From positions 1,288,001-1,352,000 of the forward strand of contig NC_018868.3 in assembly GCF_000305785.2 (NCBI RefSeq): DNA of 64,000 nt. Reading direction: 5' to 3'. Shown here in pieces: positions 9,092 to 18,134 of the stretch (the stretch's first letter is position 1; each line of letters begins with the position of its first letter). Made by a program: the position numbers and the translations under genes. The notes beneath the pieces were generated by a model. It saw only the letters and a list, made by a program, of their open reading frames with translations, did not search any database and was not told where the DNA came from. The stretch comes from Simiduia agarivorans SA1 = DSM 21679 (GTDB taxonomy: Bacteria; Pseudomonadota; Gammaproteobacteria; Pseudomonadales; Cellvibrionaceae).

Positions 9092-11370
9092 TCGGCCGGC
9101 ACTTTATCCGCCCACCCCAGGTGGGCGGGATCTGCCACGGAGGTGTAAAGGTTGACCCAGCCCTCCTGAATAACCTGCTGTGGTTCGGCCATCAGCCGGT
9201 GAAAGTTGTCGATGGTTTCCAGGCCTTCAACACCGGTGAGCCCAACCCAACAATTGCGGCCACTGTGTTTGGCGGCGTACAGACAGCGATCGGCTATATC
9301 CACCACCTGGGCCCAGCTGTATTCACCGGGCCGGTCCGTGAAAAACGGAAAACAGGCGAAACCGATGCTCGCGCTGAGCTGAATCCCCACCTCATCGCCC
9401 ACCGCAAAGCGGTGTTCAACAATCAACTGGCGCAGGCGCTCGGCAATCAAGGCCGCGTTTTCACGTTGTGAATAGCGGGCCACAACCAGGAATTCCTCGC
9501 CGCCCCAGCGCACCAGATAATCCGACTCGCGAAACACCTGCTGCAACAGTGGCTTGATTTGCGCCAGCACTCTGTCGCCGACCGCGTGCCCGTATTGGTC
9601 GTTGACCTGTTTGAAATAATCCAAATCCACCAGGTAAAAAATCAGGTCTGACTGCGTGGGTACCGGTTTTTCGTTCTGCAACCAGTTGAGGTAGTCACGG
9701 GCCACTTTTGAACAATCGTTGTCCAGGTGCTGAGCCAGAAACCGACGGTTGGCCAGACCGGTTAACGGGTCCGTCTGGCTGATGGTTTGCAACTGCTCGT
9801 ACGCGCGCCGGAGCTCGGCATTTTTTTGTTGCAGTTCTTCGGTGCGCTCGTCCACCTGTTGCTGCAAAGTGAGATTGAGCCTGCGCATCTGATAACGACC
9901 GAACAACACCGTCGCCAACACCAGAAACACCACAAACCCGGCCAGCACCACATTGCGCTCAAACCGTTCCGCGGCCTGGCGCAGGCTTTGCAGCGCGTCT
10001 TCGCGGGCGAGCACCTCATATTGTTGCTCGCGCTTGAAGAACTCCACGCTTGCGCGCAGATGCTTGACCGAGTTGCGGCTTTTTTCCACGGCCAGCTGTT
10101 CCGCCAATGTATTGTGCGCCTGCAAGGTGGCCAACGCGCCGGCGCTGTCGCCCTGCGCCTGTTGCAATCCGGATTGCAGTTTAAGCAAATTCAGGCGGGC
10201 TTCAGACGCCAGCGCCGGCGACTCAAGCTGATGCAGTTTATTCACCAGCTGCCAGGCTTCGTCATAGCGTGCCAGGCCGGACAAGGCGCGGATTCGGTAC
10301 AGGTCAAAGGTGGGGTTGGCCTGCGCCAACGGGGCGCCCTGCCCGAGCGCACGAGCCCGATCCAGATAAGTCAGCGCGTCGTCAAAACGGGATTGCCGCA
10401 GGGACATTTTGGCCAGGTTGAGCAATACGGCGGCCACGTTTTCCTGAGCGCCGAGGGATTCGAACAGGTCCAACGCCCGCCGGGCATTGGCCTCAGCCTG
10501 TGAAAACTCACTCATGGCACATTGGATGTCGGCCAGTTTATGCAGACCGTAGGCGAGGTTAGAGGTATTTTTCAGCACTTCATCTATGGCCACCGAACGC
10601 TCCAGGTAGCCCGCCGCACTTTCAAAATCGTGCAGCTCCCGGTAGATCTCACCAATGTTGTAAAGAGAATCCGCCTGACCGGGCCTGTCATTTAGGGCCC
10701 GGCGGTATTCCAATGCCTGCAAATGGGCAGACAGCGCTTCTTCCACATTCCCCATCCGCTCCAGGGTCACCCCCAGGGTATTAAAGGCATCGGCCAGCGA
10801 TGCGGTCGCGCCGGCCAGTCGCAGGCTGCCGATGGCGCGCTGAACCGACTCCAGCGCTTCGGCATAGCGCTCCAAGGCGCGCAATATCTGGGCTTTATCG
10901 CCCAACAGCTGCCCTCGCAGCGGCCCGCTATGGGCGTCGGGCAATTGGGCAATGGCCTGCTGAACCAAGCCAAGCGCCTCTTCATAGCGGGTTTGGATAA
11001 ACAGTTTATTGGCCGCGGCACGGCTCGCTTCGACTGCGTACAGGGGCTTGCCGGTCACCACCGACAATTGTTGCAGCTGGGCCACCAGAGGATCGATGTT
11101 GTCCAGTTGGGCCTGTTCCAGATAGGCACGCAACAACAGCCTGTGCAGTTCCGCCCGCTGTCCGGCCGGCAGGGACTGATTGTTAACATGCGGTTCTGCC
11201 CACTCAATAACCCGGGCAGGCTCCTCAAGTAACCAGACGCGCGCCTGCTCAAACGCGTCTTCAGGCAGATCGGCATGGGCGTAGCTGACCAGCGCCGCCG
11301 ATGAGAGAAAGGCTGCAATAGTCCTTAGCAGAAAGAGGTACCGGCGCGTCCGGTTCGCCAGAGCGGTCAT
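9085..11370 (-). CDS. TPR-repeat sensor diguanylate cyclase (GGDEF)
   Basis: A 761-aa membrane-anchored enzyme predicted to make cyclic di-GMP. Domain order: signal peptide or first helix (residues about 14-33), a periplasmic helical region of about 400 residues with TPR motifs (for example SLADAFNTLGVTLERMGNVEEAL and QADSLYNIGEIYRELHDFE), a transmembrane helix (VVLAGFVVFLVLATVLF), a short coiled coil, then the GGDEF domain. The catalytic motif is GGEEF near residue 622. An inhibitory RxxD site (RESD) lies exactly five residues before it, so product inhibition is likely. The closing segment ADRCLYAAKHSGRN is typical. No EAL domain is present. The signal sensed by the TPR part is unknown. Confidence 0.94.
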   Translation of the reverse strand: MTALANRTRRYLFLLRTIAAFLSSAALVSYAHADLPEDAFEQARVWLLEEPARVIEWAEPHVNNQSLPAGQRAELHRLLLRAYLEQAQLDNIDPLVAQLQQLSVVTGKPLYAVEASRAAANKLFIQTRYEEALGLVQQAIAQLPDAHSGPLRGQLLGDKAQILRALERYAEALESVQRAIGSLRLAGATASLADAFNTLGVTLERMGNVEEALSAHLQALEYRRALNDRPGQADSLYNIGEIYRELHDFESAAGYLERSVAIDEVLKNTSNLAYGLHKLADIQCAMSEFSQAEANARRALDLFESLGAQENVAAVLLNLAKMSLRQSRFDDALTYLDRARALGQGAPLAQANPTFDLYRIRALSGLARYDEAWQLVNKLHQLESPALASEARLNLLKLQSGLQQAQGDSAGALATLQAHNTLAEQLAVEKSRNSVKHLRASVEFFKREQQYEVLAREDALQSLRQAAERFERNVVLAGFVVFLVLATVLFGRYQMRRLNLTLQQQVDERTEELQQKNAELRRAYEQLQTISQTDPLTGLANRRFLAQHLDNDCSKVARDYLNWLQNEKPVPTQSDLIFYLVDLDYFKQVNDQYGHAVGDRVLAQIKPLLQQVFRESDYLVRWGGEEFLVVARYSQRENAALIAERLRQLIVEHRFAVGDEVGIQLSASIGFACFPFFTDRPGEYSWAQVVDIADRCLYAAKHSGRNCWVGLTGVEGLETIDNFHRLMAEPQQVIQEGWVNLYTSVADPAHLGWADKVPADY

Positions 11371-11418
11371 GGTGTGTCGTCTGAATTATAGATATCGGGC
11401 GAGTATAACAGACAAAAT

Positions 11419-11447
11419 AAAGGGGGCGCTCACTGAGCGCCCCCTTT
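11419..11447 (-). terminator. Terminator after the RND permease gene
   Basis: A 12-bp perfect stem (AAAGGGGGCGCT / AGCGCCCCCTTT) with a 5-nt loop lies in the 100 bp between the GGDEF start and the RND permease stop. On the minus strand it is followed by TTTATTTTGT, so it terminates the RND operon. Confidence 0.85.
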
Positions 11448-11470
11448 GGGTGCAGGGTCCAGCAGGACCG

Positions 11471-14400
11471 TCAGACGCTTTGCGGGCTGGCAGCGACGTC
11501 CTGGCTGGGCTGCTTGCGGCGGAACAGGCCCCGGATATCATTGCCTGCCACATAAAGGCAGGGGATCATCAGCAAGGTAATCACGGTCGCGAACAACACA
11601 CCGAACGCCAGTGACACCGCCATGGGAATCACTATCTTGGCCTGCATGCTGGTCTCGAGCAGGATGGGCACTACGCCGATAAAGGTCGTCAGCGAGGTCA
11701 GGATAATCGCCCTGAAGCGACGGCAACCAGCATCCACCACCGCCTGGATGAGTGGCGATCCTTCCCGCCTCGCATTATTGACGTAGTCCACCATTACCAA
11801 GGAGTCATTCACCACCACCCCGGCCACGGCGATCAGTCCGAAAACCGACATGGCACTCATATCCATACCCATGATCATATGGCCGATCATGGAACCGATG
11901 ATGCCGAACGGAATCACCGACATAATCATCATCGGTTGCGTATAGCTGCGCAACGGTATCGCCAGCAACGCATAGACCACGATCATCGACAACAGGAAGT
12001 TGCGCATCTGCTTGGCCTGATCATCCATTTCTTCCTGAATGCGGCCGGAAATAGAGCTCTTTACACTCGGGTAGTTCTTCAGCATGGCCGGCAGGAAGTT
12101 GTCCCGGATATCCTGGGCAATTTTCTGCGGCTCGGCCTGTTGCGCATCCACCGAGGCCCAGACATTAATAGAGCGCTTGCTGTTTTCACGACGGATTTCC
12201 GCGGGCGCCATCACCATGGTGAAGTCGGCCACCTCTGACAGAGGGACTTCGGCTCCGTTGGGCGCACGGATTACCGTGTCTTCTACCAAAGCCACACCGT
12301 TGCGCTGGTGCTCGGGATAGCGAACCATCACTTTGATTTCTTCACCGTTGCGCAGAATGCGTTGCGCTTCGATGCCGTAGAAGCCATAACCCACCTGGCG
12401 CGCGACATCGGCCAGGGTCAGACCCATGGAATAGGCCAGGGGCTTGAGCTGGAATTGCACTTCATGGGTTTGCTGGCGACGGCTGTCGTTGATATCGCCC
12501 ACGCCTTTCAGGGTGGACAATTTATCGCGCAGATCCTGTACGGCCAAGTAAAGCTCTTCCTGATTGGTACTTTCCAGACGGAAGCTGATATCGCCATCGT
12601 CGCGGTCGTTGCCGAACAGGCTGTCCTGAATAGTCAGGGTCTTTACACCCGGCAATGGTGGCATGGCTTCACGCCAGCGCGCAGCCAATTCAAACGTATC
12701 CACGGGCCGGACTTCCGGATCCACCAGCATGGACATGATACGGGCACTGGTGCGGGAGCGCAGTTCTACGTTCAGGCTGCGGATCATTTTCTGACCGAAC
12801 TCCGCTTCCAGCTGCTTGTCCACTTCGTAGATCATGTTTTCCACTGCCAACGCGGCATCCAACGTGGCCTGCTCAGACGCGGTGATCTGCATTTCGATGT
12901 TGATATCGGGGAAGTCGCTGGGCACTTTGGGCGTGCCGATAAAGCGGATCAAGCCACTGCCAAAGAAACCAAAGGAAATCAGCAGCACCGCCAAAAAGCT
13001 GGCCAATACCGCCCAACGGTAGTTCAGCAACGATTGCAGCTTGGGGCGGTAAATATTCTCAACAAAATGCCGGAGCCCGCCATCCACGTGCTGGCGCAAC
13101 CAATGGAAAGGGTTTTTGGGGTTGTGCGGACGCTGCTTCATGTGCGCCAGATGAGCAGGCAGAATCAGCTTGGATTCCACCAGCGAAAACAGCAGACACA
13201 AAATCACCACGCCGCCAATGGCGATGGAAAAACCTTTTGATGGGCCATCGGCAAGCAACATCGGGAAGAAGGCCGCTACCGTGGTCAACACGCCGAAGGT
13301 GGCGGGCATGGCCACTTTTTGTGCACCACGGATAACGTTCTCTACCGACTGCCCCTTTTCTTCAATTTCGTTGTAGGCGCTTTCTCCGATAACGATGGCG
13401 TCATCAACCACGACCCCCAACACCAGAATAAAGCCGAACAGACTGGCGATGTTAATGCTGATGTTCACCCACTCGAGCGGCATGAACATGAAGGCGCCCA
13501 GGAAGCTGATCGGCAAACCCAGCATGACCCAGAACGCCAAACGCACGCGCAGGAAAATCGCGAGCAGGAAGAACACCAGCGCCGCGCCCATCCACATGTT
13601 GGACTTCATCATATCCAACCGGCCCTGCAGGTAGTAGGTCATGTCCACCCAGGTTTCCAGGTGCACACCGTCCGGTAGCTGGGCTTCTTTTTTCTCTACA
13701 TAATTCTTGACCACCTGCGCCACAGACATAATGTTCTGATCGCGGGTTGCTCCGATGAAAAATGCGACAGAATTTTTACCATTGAACTTCTGGTATTGGA
13801 TGCCGTCTTCAAAACCGTCGGAAATGGTTGCCACGTCACCCAACTTAACCTGAGTGCCATCGCGCAGATTAACCAGCGGGATCTGCTCAAACTGGTAGCC
13901 CCGATAGGCCTGATTTTCTACCCGCAAAGAAATATAGCCGTCGGCCGCTTTGATCTGGCCGGCAGACATATTGCTGGAGTAATTGCGGATCGCCTGGGCG
14001 ATGTCCTGAAACGTCAGGTTGTATTCGCGCAAGCGGTCTTTGCTGACCTCCACGCCAATTTCATAACCCAACCCGGAAAAATATTCCGACACGCTCACAG
14101 ACGGCAGCGATTGGATCTCTTCGTGGATTTTTCGGCCAAGATCTTTCAGCTGGGTAGGCGACAAGTCGCCATACAGCGACAGATACATCACTTCCTGCCG
14201 GTATTTGAAACGTTCGATACGGGGACGTTCGATGCCCGCCGGGAAACTGGAAATGGAATCTACCTGACCTTTGACTTCATCCAAGACTTCCTGCGGATCA
14301 AAGCCCTTGGCCACTTTGATATAAGCCTGGGACATACCCCGGCGGGAGTAGGTAATCACACGCTCCAGGCCTTGCAGGCTTTTCAGGGCCTCTTCCACCT

Positions 14401-14644
14401 TGAGGGTAATGCCCTCCTCCACTTCTTTGGGCGCAGCACCGGGGTAATACACTTGCACCTGCAACCAGTCGATTTCGATTTCCGGAAACATCTGCTGCTT
14501 CATGGTAATCGCAGAAATCAGACCGCCGAGGAGAATAAACACCATCAACAAATTGGCCGCCACTGTGTTGCGGGCAAACCACGCGATAATTCCGCGTCGG
14601 GTGGGATCTTCTTGTTCGATCAATTCGGGTTGATTATCAGTCAT
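11471..14644 (-). CDS. RND efflux transporter, inner-membrane permease subunit
   Basis: A 1057-aa proton-driven RND pump (AcrB/MexB superfamily). It starts with a cytoplasmic tail followed by TM1 (NTVAANLLMVFILLGGLISAI). The paired proton-relay aspartates lie in TM4 (GVVVDDAIVIGE, near residue 415), and a repeated second half carries VFGLIAVAGVVVNDSLVMVDYVNN. Two large periplasmic loops fill the expected positions. The sequence is more like the divergent environmental HAE1-type pumps than canonical AcrB, so the substrate cannot be given. The adaptor gene ends 13 bp upstream, so the order on the transcript is adaptor then permease. No outer-membrane channel gene is beside it; a TolC elsewhere is implied. 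Confidence 0.95.
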   Translation of the reverse strand: MTDNQPELIEQEDPTRRGIIAWFARNTVAANLLMVFILLGGLISAITMKQQMFPEIEIDWLQVQVYYPGAAPKEVEEGITLKVEEALKSLQGLERVITYSRRGMSQAYIKVAKGFDPQEVLDEVKGQVDSISSFPAGIERPRIERFKYRQEVMYLSLYGDLSPTQLKDLGRKIHEEIQSLPSVSVSEYFSGLGYEIGVEVSKDRLREYNLTFQDIAQAIRNYSSNMSAGQIKAADGYISLRVENQAYRGYQFEQIPLVNLRDGTQVKLGDVATISDGFEDGIQYQKFNGKNSVAFFIGATRDQNIMSVAQVVKNYVEKKEAQLPDGVHLETWVDMTYYLQGRLDMMKSNMWMGAALVFFLLAIFLRVRLAFWVMLGLPISFLGAFMFMPLEWVNISINIASLFGFILVLGVVVDDAIVIGESAYNEIEEKGQSVENVIRGAQKVAMPATFGVLTTVAAFFPMLLADGPSKGFSIAIGGVVILCLLFSLVESKLILPAHLAHMKQRPHNPKNPFHWLRQHVDGGLRHFVENIYRPKLQSLLNYRWAVLASFLAVLLISFGFFGSGLIRFIGTPKVPSDFPDINIEMQITASEQATLDAALAVENMIYEVDKQLEAEFGQKMIRSLNVELRSRTSARIMSMLVDPEVRPVDTFELAARWREAMPPLPGVKTLTIQDSLFGNDRDDGDISFRLESTNQEELYLAVQDLRDKLSTLKGVGDINDSRRQQTHEVQFQLKPLAYSMGLTLADVARQVGYGFYGIEAQRILRNGEEIKVMVRYPEHQRNGVALVEDTVIRAPNGAEVPLSEVADFTMVMAPAEIRRENSKRSINVWASVDAQQAEPQKIAQDIRDNFLPAMLKNYPSVKSSISGRIQEEMDDQAKQMRNFLLSMIVVYALLAIPLRSYTQPMMIMSVIPFGIIGSMIGHMIMGMDMSAMSVFGLIAVAGVVVNDSLVMVDYVNNARREGSPLIQAVVDAGCRRFRAIILTSLTTFIGVVPILLETSMQAKIVIPMAVSLAFGVLFATVITLLMIPCLYVAGNDIRGLFRRKQPSQDVAASPQSV

Positions 14645-14657
14645 GATGCGTCCCTGC

Positions 14658-15887
14658 TTATTCCGCTTTGCCGGCTAAGGCTTCGGGATTGTCATTTTTA
14701 GTCTCTGGCTCGGCAATCTCACCGGGCAGGCGCAACTTCATACCCTCTACCGGATACGCCAGAGCAGACACTATGAGTTGATCATTGTGCGCAACACCCT
14801 CGGTCACCACGACATGAGTGCCCTGTTCGCGCACAATCTGCACTGGTTTGAAATGCAGCGTTTTGTCTTCGGCCAGCACCGGCACTTTGCCTTCTACAAC
14901 CAGGTGGCGGGGAATCAACGCGGCCTGCTCCAAAGACATACCGGCAATCTCGGCCTTCACATAGCTGCCAAAGCGCAGCGGATGATGCGTCGTTTGATTG
15001 AGAACTTTGTCGTCTTTGCCAGGCACTTGCAGACCGTAAGGGTTAATCAGCTCGGCCACCAGGTAGGCCATGCGGCTTTGGTCGTCTATGACGCCTTCCG
15101 TGCGTACAATTTTGGCGGTCCATTCCGCTTTCTGGCCTTCCAGGTCGCCCACCAGACGGACGTCGGAATTGAGCCCCTGATCAATCAGGAAGCGCAGCTG
15201 GTTGTCCGCCACTGGCAAGCGCACTTCGGCCTGCGACACGGACAACAATTCGCCGATCTGGCTGCCGGGATTCACATAGGTACCCAGACCCACTTCGCGC
15301 GCAGCCACCAAGGCATGGTAAGGCGCGCGAATTTCGGTGCGCTCGAGGTTTTTCTGTGCGCGAGTCAGTGCCGCTTCCGCCGCTTTGACCCGCGCTTTTT
15401 CCTGAGCCAGTTGGGGTTCGCGCAAGCTCAAGGCGGTTGGCTTGCGATCTTTGATCCGGCTCCACTCGTCGCGTGCAACCGCGCCCAAGGCCATCTCCTG
15501 TTCAAGCCCCGCCTGCGCCGATGCCAGATTGGCCTGGGCTTCTACCACCAGGGCGCGATAGTCTGCGTCCTCAATGCGCGCCAGCACCTGGCCTTCCTTG
15601 ATAAATCCACCCCGCTGAAACTCCGGCGCCACGTAGCTGATCGTGCCACCCACCTGTGCCACCAACTGGGTCTGGTACTTTGGCGTTACCAATCCCTGTG
15701 AATGAACGGTCAACGCCATGGGCTCCATGACCACGGGCTGAACCTTAACCAGCGGAGCAATGTCCTCCGGCGCCTTTTCTTCCGGGGGCTGTTTCATGCT
15801 GGACAAGCCAATCATGGCGACGATGCCGCCGGCAATAATGGCGATGGGCAGATAAACCCGCTTATCCTTCAGCTTTGCTAGGGCCAC
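14658..15887 (-). CDS. RND efflux periplasmic adaptor (membrane fusion protein)
   Basis: A 409-aa HlyD/AcrA-type adaptor that links the RND permease to an outer-membrane channel. An N-terminal helix (YLPIAIIAGGIVAMIGL, residues 13-29) anchors it and there is no lipobox. A split lipoyl/barrel-sandwich domain follows (VGGTISYVAPEFQRGGFIKEGQVLARIE), then an alpha-hairpin rich in E/A/R (residues about 115-190) and beta-barrel domains. The C-terminus is acidic. It is the first gene of the two-gene pump operon. The 243 bp between it and the terminator at 16131 contains the promoter region; I saw no clear repressor gene next to it. Confidence 0.92.
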   Translation of the reverse strand: MALAKLKDKRVYLPIAIIAGGIVAMIGLSSMKQPPEEKAPEDIAPLVKVQPVVMEPMALTVHSQGLVTPKYQTQLVAQVGGTISYVAPEFQRGGFIKEGQVLARIEDADYRALVVEAQANLASAQAGLEQEMALGAVARDEWSRIKDRKPTALSLREPQLAQEKARVKAAEAALTRAQKNLERTEIRAPYHALVAAREVGLGTYVNPGSQIGELLSVSQAEVRLPVADNQLRFLIDQGLNSDVRLVGDLEGQKAEWTAKIVRTEGVIDDQSRMAYLVAELINPYGLQVPGKDDKVLNQTTHHPLRFGSYVKAEIAGMSLEQAALIPRHLVVEGKVPVLAEDKTLHFKPVQIVREQGTHVVVTEGVAHNDQLIVSALAYPVEGMKLRLPGEIAEPETKNDNPEALAGKAE

Positions 15888-16130
15888 GATACTAATCTCT
15901 CTGACAATGATGTTTGTATACTAACTCTGACCGGTAATGGACTACTGATGGACGGTTAGCTTGGTGATTACATCATAGAGATTCGAAGCGGAATGTCACC
16001 GGTCCTGCGATGAGCGGGGAGAATGCTGCGTTTGGGGAATAACGGGGTGTTGTTCACCGATGAAATGGGGCGTTTTACCGATACAAGTGCAATGATTGTG
16101 TTTTTGAACCTGCCAGCCAATCAGCCGCGC

Positions 16131-16160
16131 AAAAAAAAGCCCGGCAATTTACCGGGCTTT
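16131..16160 (-). terminator. Terminator after the Ig-like lipoprotein gene
   Basis: A 9-bp stem (AAAGCCCGG / CCGGGCTTT) with a 7-nt loop; on the minus strand it runs into a tract of T residues. It lies 15 bp past the lipoprotein stop codon. Confidence 0.9.
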
Positions 16161-16174
16161 GGATCAGCGCTGAA

Positions 16175-17953
16175 TCATGGCTCGACCGGATAGATGATCC
16201 GCCACTCGAACTCCAAATTGGTGCTGTTCGGGAAGGATACGGTGAGCTTCAGTGTGCCCTGCTTGGACGACGTGTAGGAGGGCGACGCGTTACCCGCCAG
16301 CTGCAACGCGAAATCATGGCCGCCATTATCCAGGTTAGCATTGCTGATGGTGCCTGCTTTAAGACCATAGAGCGCCAGAATATTGGTATCGGCTTCGTTG
16401 ACTTCCCATTTGAACGTTGTGCCCTTCGGCCAGGGGTTACCATTGCAGTCATCCAGGGTAATAACACCCGAAGCAGCGGCATCTGCGGCAACGGTAAGAT
16501 CAATTGAACCGCCAGCGGGTTTGGGTGCAGGGAAGCCAGTAATCGCTACCACACAGGCATCATTTCGAGACATGACAATCCGCAACTGTCGCGCAATGAA
16601 AATACTGCTTTCACCGTCGCATATAGCTGCAGCATTTACACCCTGCATACAAGGGCCATCCCACTTGTTGTTGCCAAGGTCCCGGTCACCGTCCTGGTTA
16701 GTATCAACGTAGAATTCGCCAAGGTCATACATGCCATTTTCATTGGCATCGACGTAGGGCTCTGCGCGATCTTCTGTAAAGGTATCAGCGCCATCGTATA
16801 CAGCATTACCGTTGACATCAGTAAAGGACTCGGCACCGCGCATATAGGCCAAGAGCCCCACTCGCATATCAGCCGGTCTGGGCGAAGCACTTAACCACTG
16901 AACAGAACAGCGCCCGTCAATCAACGAACAGGCATCATCCACCTTACCTGCTTCCGGTGACACAAAGCGCACCTGCGTGCCATCGGGTGGGCTGTTACCA
17001 AACTGGTCAGCGGCTATGACATTGATTGAGACTGCGATACCGTCGGTATTGTAGGCATTAGCCGGCTGAGTGTCGTAAGAAATTGAGAACCGGTTATCAA
17101 CCGCAACGCCGGTTGAAATAACAATGTCAGAGGAGCTGCCCTGGATCTGACTGGCGTCGTGAACGGCATAAACCTTCAAGGTAGTGGCGGTTGTGCCACT
17201 TTGCACCACGGTGGTCACTTTACCTTCGGAATCGGTGACCCCAGTGCTGGTTCCCGGCGCTAATGATATACCGCCCTCCGTGGTACTTAAGCTGAAGGTT
17301 ACATCTTCACCAATGATCGGCGCAGATTGCGCACCCACTAATTTAAAGACAACTTCCGCAGTTTCCTGGCCACCGATGCCCCGCAGTGACAACTGGTTTT
17401 TTGAAATGGATACGAACTCCACCGCCAGTACCTGGTCCTGCTCAACTGTAATAGTAACTTCTGCAGACAGCGACTGGGTCTCGGTAACCAATGTAGCGTT
17501 GATTGTGTCGGTGCCAACACACCCCTGAGGGGTATAACTGAAAGTAGCCAGACCATTGGAGGTGGTTACTTGCGAAACGTCGCCTCCGTTCTTACTGATT
17601 TTCGCCAGCCCAGTGCCTACACAATTAGAATTAACCGATACACTATAAGCTTCAGAAACAGCCGCATTATTTTCGTCTACCACGTTAAGACTAATGGTCG
17701 CTGAAGAACCTGATTGCAAAACCGATTTTGTAGTTGCAAGCGCGCCGCTGGTAAAACCTGAACCGGTGCCATTCCCAAGCTTCAGGACCTGAACCGTTAC
17801 TGTGCCACCGGTACCACCAGTGCCACCGGTGCTGCCGGTGCCACCGCTATCGCCACCAGTATTGAACTTGGGTGAACCACCGCCACCACCACAGGCAGCC
17901 AACGCTAACGAAGCAGCAACGGCTATAGCCTTCAACAGACCTGAAGTCTCCAT
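16175..17953 (-). CDS. Surface/periplasmic lipoprotein with bacterial Ig-like domains
   Basis: A 592-aa lipoprotein of unknown function. The signal peptide ends in the lipobox LAAC (Cys about residue 21), followed by a low-complexity GGGGG...GGTGSTGGTGGTGG linker. Two or three invasin/intimin-like Ig modules follow, recognisable by repeated patterns such as SATISLNVVDENNAAVSE, SAPIIGEDVTFSLSTTEGG and NVIAADQFGNSPPDGTQV. The region around residues 355-415 carries three Asp/Asn-rich loops of Ca-binding type (DVNGNAVYDGAD, DANENGMYDLGE, DTNQDGDRDLGN). The architecture suggests cell-surface adhesion or scaffolding. It is a single-gene transcript ended by its own terminator. Confidence 0.8.
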   Translation of the reverse strand: METSGLLKAIAVAASLALAACGGGGGSPKFNTGGDSGGTGSTGGTGGTGGTVTVQVLKLGNGTGSGFTSGALATTKSVLQSGSSATISLNVVDENNAAVSEAYSVSVNSNCVGTGLAKISKNGGDVSQVTTSNGLATFSYTPQGCVGTDTINATLVTETQSLSAEVTITVEQDQVLAVEFVSISKNQLSLRGIGGQETAEVVFKLVGAQSAPIIGEDVTFSLSTTEGGISLAPGTSTGVTDSEGKVTTVVQSGTTATTLKVYAVHDASQIQGSSSDIVISTGVAVDNRFSISYDTQPANAYNTDGIAVSINVIAADQFGNSPPDGTQVRFVSPEAGKVDDACSLIDGRCSVQWLSASPRPADMRVGLLAYMRGAESFTDVNGNAVYDGADTFTEDRAEPYVDANENGMYDLGEFYVDTNQDGDRDLGNNKWDGPCMQGVNAAAICDGESSIFIARQLRIVMSRNDACVVAITGFPAPKPAGGSIDLTVAADAAASGVITLDDCNGNPWPKGTTFKWEVNEADTNILALYGLKAGTISNANLDNGGHDFALQLAGNASPSYTSSKQGTLKLTVSFPNSTNLEFEWRIIYPVEP

Positions 17954-18099
17954 ACAATCTCCTTATTTCTCCTTGGTCTACAGCCAAGCAACCTTGAAAT
18001 TCGCCCAGAGCGATACGCGCACAATATAGCCCAGCCAGTATTAAAGTACCAGCTCATAAAAAACACATAACTGATTGTTTTTTATACAATAACCACAAA

Positions 18100-18131
18100 A
18101 AAATAGGGGCTATTGATAGGGGATTAGCCCT
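18100..18131 (-). terminator. Terminator after dinG
   Basis: On the minus strand GGGCTA pairs with TAGCCC across a 12-nt loop and is followed by CTATTTTTTT, within 40 bp after the dinG stop. The stem is short but the T tract is good. Confidence 0.6.
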
Positions 18132-18134
18132 GTA

